From Nymphaea colorata (taxonomy: Eukaryota; Streptophyta; Magnoliopsida; Nymphaeales; Nymphaeaceae), in assembly GCF_008831285.2 (NCBI RefSeq), contig NC_045150.1:13747868-13811867 (forward strand): a stretch of 64,000 nt of DNA, read 5' to 3'. Both the position numbers and the translations under genes were made by a program. The notes beneath the pieces were generated by a model, which worked only from the letters and a program-made list of their open reading frames with translations, searched no databases and had not been told where the DNA came from. This document shows positions 63,216 through 64,000 of the stretch, in pieces. Positions within the stretch are counted from its first letter, which is position 1; every line of letters begins with the position of its first letter.

Positions 63216-64000
63216 ACTTGTTCTTTGATACTTATAGTTAATCGAATGAGTATGACTTGTTTTTGCATCTATATTACGTTATTTAAGGGGTAAATTTAAA
63301 TCACAAATCGATATGAACACAATTGTTGAAGCCATTCCTTTCATCATTTGAAATCCAACACATTAAACGTGTTATCCGATCCCCTGCAGTTAATCCAACG
63401 AGTTTCAATCATCCTTACATCCACTTTGATAGATTAAAGGAATGGAAATCATAGGTTCACGTGAACAGGAATGCAACTTAAGCCATTCATTTCATCACTT
63501 ATAGCAAATCCAACGAGTTAAACCGGTTACATTTATATTTAATGATTTAAGGGATTGAAATCATAAGTTTGTAAGACTGCGAATGAGATTTAAAACCTTC
63601 AATTGATCACCTACAGTTAATCGAATGATTTTTACATTCTATTGCATTTGTACTGATTGATTTAAGAAATTGAAATCACACGTTTGAATGAATACAAATG
63701 AAATTTAAGCATTCATTTCATCCCTTATAGTCAATGCAATGAGTTAAACATGTTGTTACGTTTATACTGAATGAGTAAAGGTATTGAAACAACAAGTTCG
63801 TATAAATATAAATGAGATTTAAGTCATTCATTTGCTTTCTTATAGTCAATCAAGTGGGACCAGCTTGTTGTTTCATTCACATTGAATGGCTAAGGGGATT
63901 AAAATCACAAATTTACGTAACTACAAATGGGATTTAAGGCATTCATTTGATCTTTTTTACAGAATTCAAAGATTTAAACTTGTTATTTCTACATCGAATG
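62813..64000. repeat. Unit 27: A and start of B, cut by the window end
   Basis: Module A 62813-63672 (860) is complete and B begins at 63673, continuing to the window end inside monomer 4. It matches unit 26 closely (cacacgtttg, tttttacattc, ggtattgaaac), shifted by about 2.45 kb. One-base losses are frequent up to about 63210 and then stop. Confidence 0.9.

Larger units (their letters stand above)
1..64000. repeat. Higher-order satellite DNA array (entire window)
   Basis: One continuous tandem array fills the window. A recurring anchor (gattgaaatc followed by NNaag) returns every 109-116 bp, or every 147-158 bp in long monomers. Seven monomers make a module: A is 114, 115, 112, 149, 148, 112, 115 bp and B is 114, 115, 111, 158, 147, 112, 115 bp. 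Module C has six: 114, 115, 111, 157, 109, 115 bp. A-B-C gives the 2,458 bp unit. Units are counted from the module A monomer 1 anchor, whose signature is an aaatcgcaag-like start followed by a gggattgcg-like stretch. All copies share orientation and no unique or mobile sequence interrupts them. This is the usual architecture of eukaryotic centromeric or heterochromatic satellites; the genomic location is inferred. I do not recognise the family. Confidence 0.97.

Noticed and set aside
1-64000. CRISPR-like array of short repeats and spacers
   Set aside because: The recurring anchor is imperfect, the intervening sequence is itself repetitive and homologous between copies, and spacing is 109-158 bp. 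This is tandem satellite, not repeat-spacer structure.
1-64000. Transposable element, tRNA, rRNA or telomere repeat within the array
   Set aside because: I looked for unique interruptions, terminal repeats, target-site duplications, tRNA-like cloverleaf blocks and short telomeric motifs and saw none. Anchors continue without a gap larger than the deletions described.

Overview
The whole 64 kb window is one uninterrupted, AT-rich tandem satellite array (roughly 30% G+C by eye). I see no gene, RNA gene, transposon or unique sequence. All copies run in the same direction and no inversion was seen. Its scale and multi-level order suggest a eukaryotic nuclear chromosome, in centromeric, pericentromeric or other heterochromatin. 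I do not recognise the satellite family and cannot name the species or clade.

The array has three nested levels, measured by following one recurring anchor (a gattgaaatcNNaag-type motif) through the window. Level 1 is a monomer of about 109-116 bp, plus long forms of 147-158 bp that contain an internal duplication of about 39-40 bp. Level 2 is a module of seven monomers. Module A is about 865 bp, module B about 872 bp, and module C is a six-monomer version of 721 bp in which monomers 5 and 6 are fused by a loss of about 150 bp. Level 3 is the higher-order unit A-B-C, canonically 20 monomers and 2,458 bp (865 + 872 + 721).

The window holds 26 complete units and one partial unit. Positions 1-7333: one A-B-C unit with an extra monomer, then three A-C units of exactly 1,586 bp (865 + 721). 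7334-19490: mostly A-B-C, with one more A-C unit and one A-B-B-C unit of 3,242 bp. 19491-29459: the disturbed part, with a decayed or badly assembled patch, an out-of-register junction, a run of B modules and a unit with several deletions. 29460-42419: A-B-C units with private deletions and a long A-B-B-C unit. 42420-54708: five almost identical 2,457-2,458 bp units, the most homogenised block. 54709-64000: units sharing deletion markers with the unit at 39178, then two more divergent units and the window end.

Nothing here works as a gene set. What the sequence records is array evolution: unequal crossover that adds or removes whole A/B modules, later local amplification, and marker deletions that trace which units descend from one another. 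The only possible functional signals are short palindromes with E-box cores at fixed phases and a weak CENP-B-box-like string. Both are unproven. All lengths were counted by hand from line coordinates and may be off by a base or two. Similarity statements are visual, not computed.
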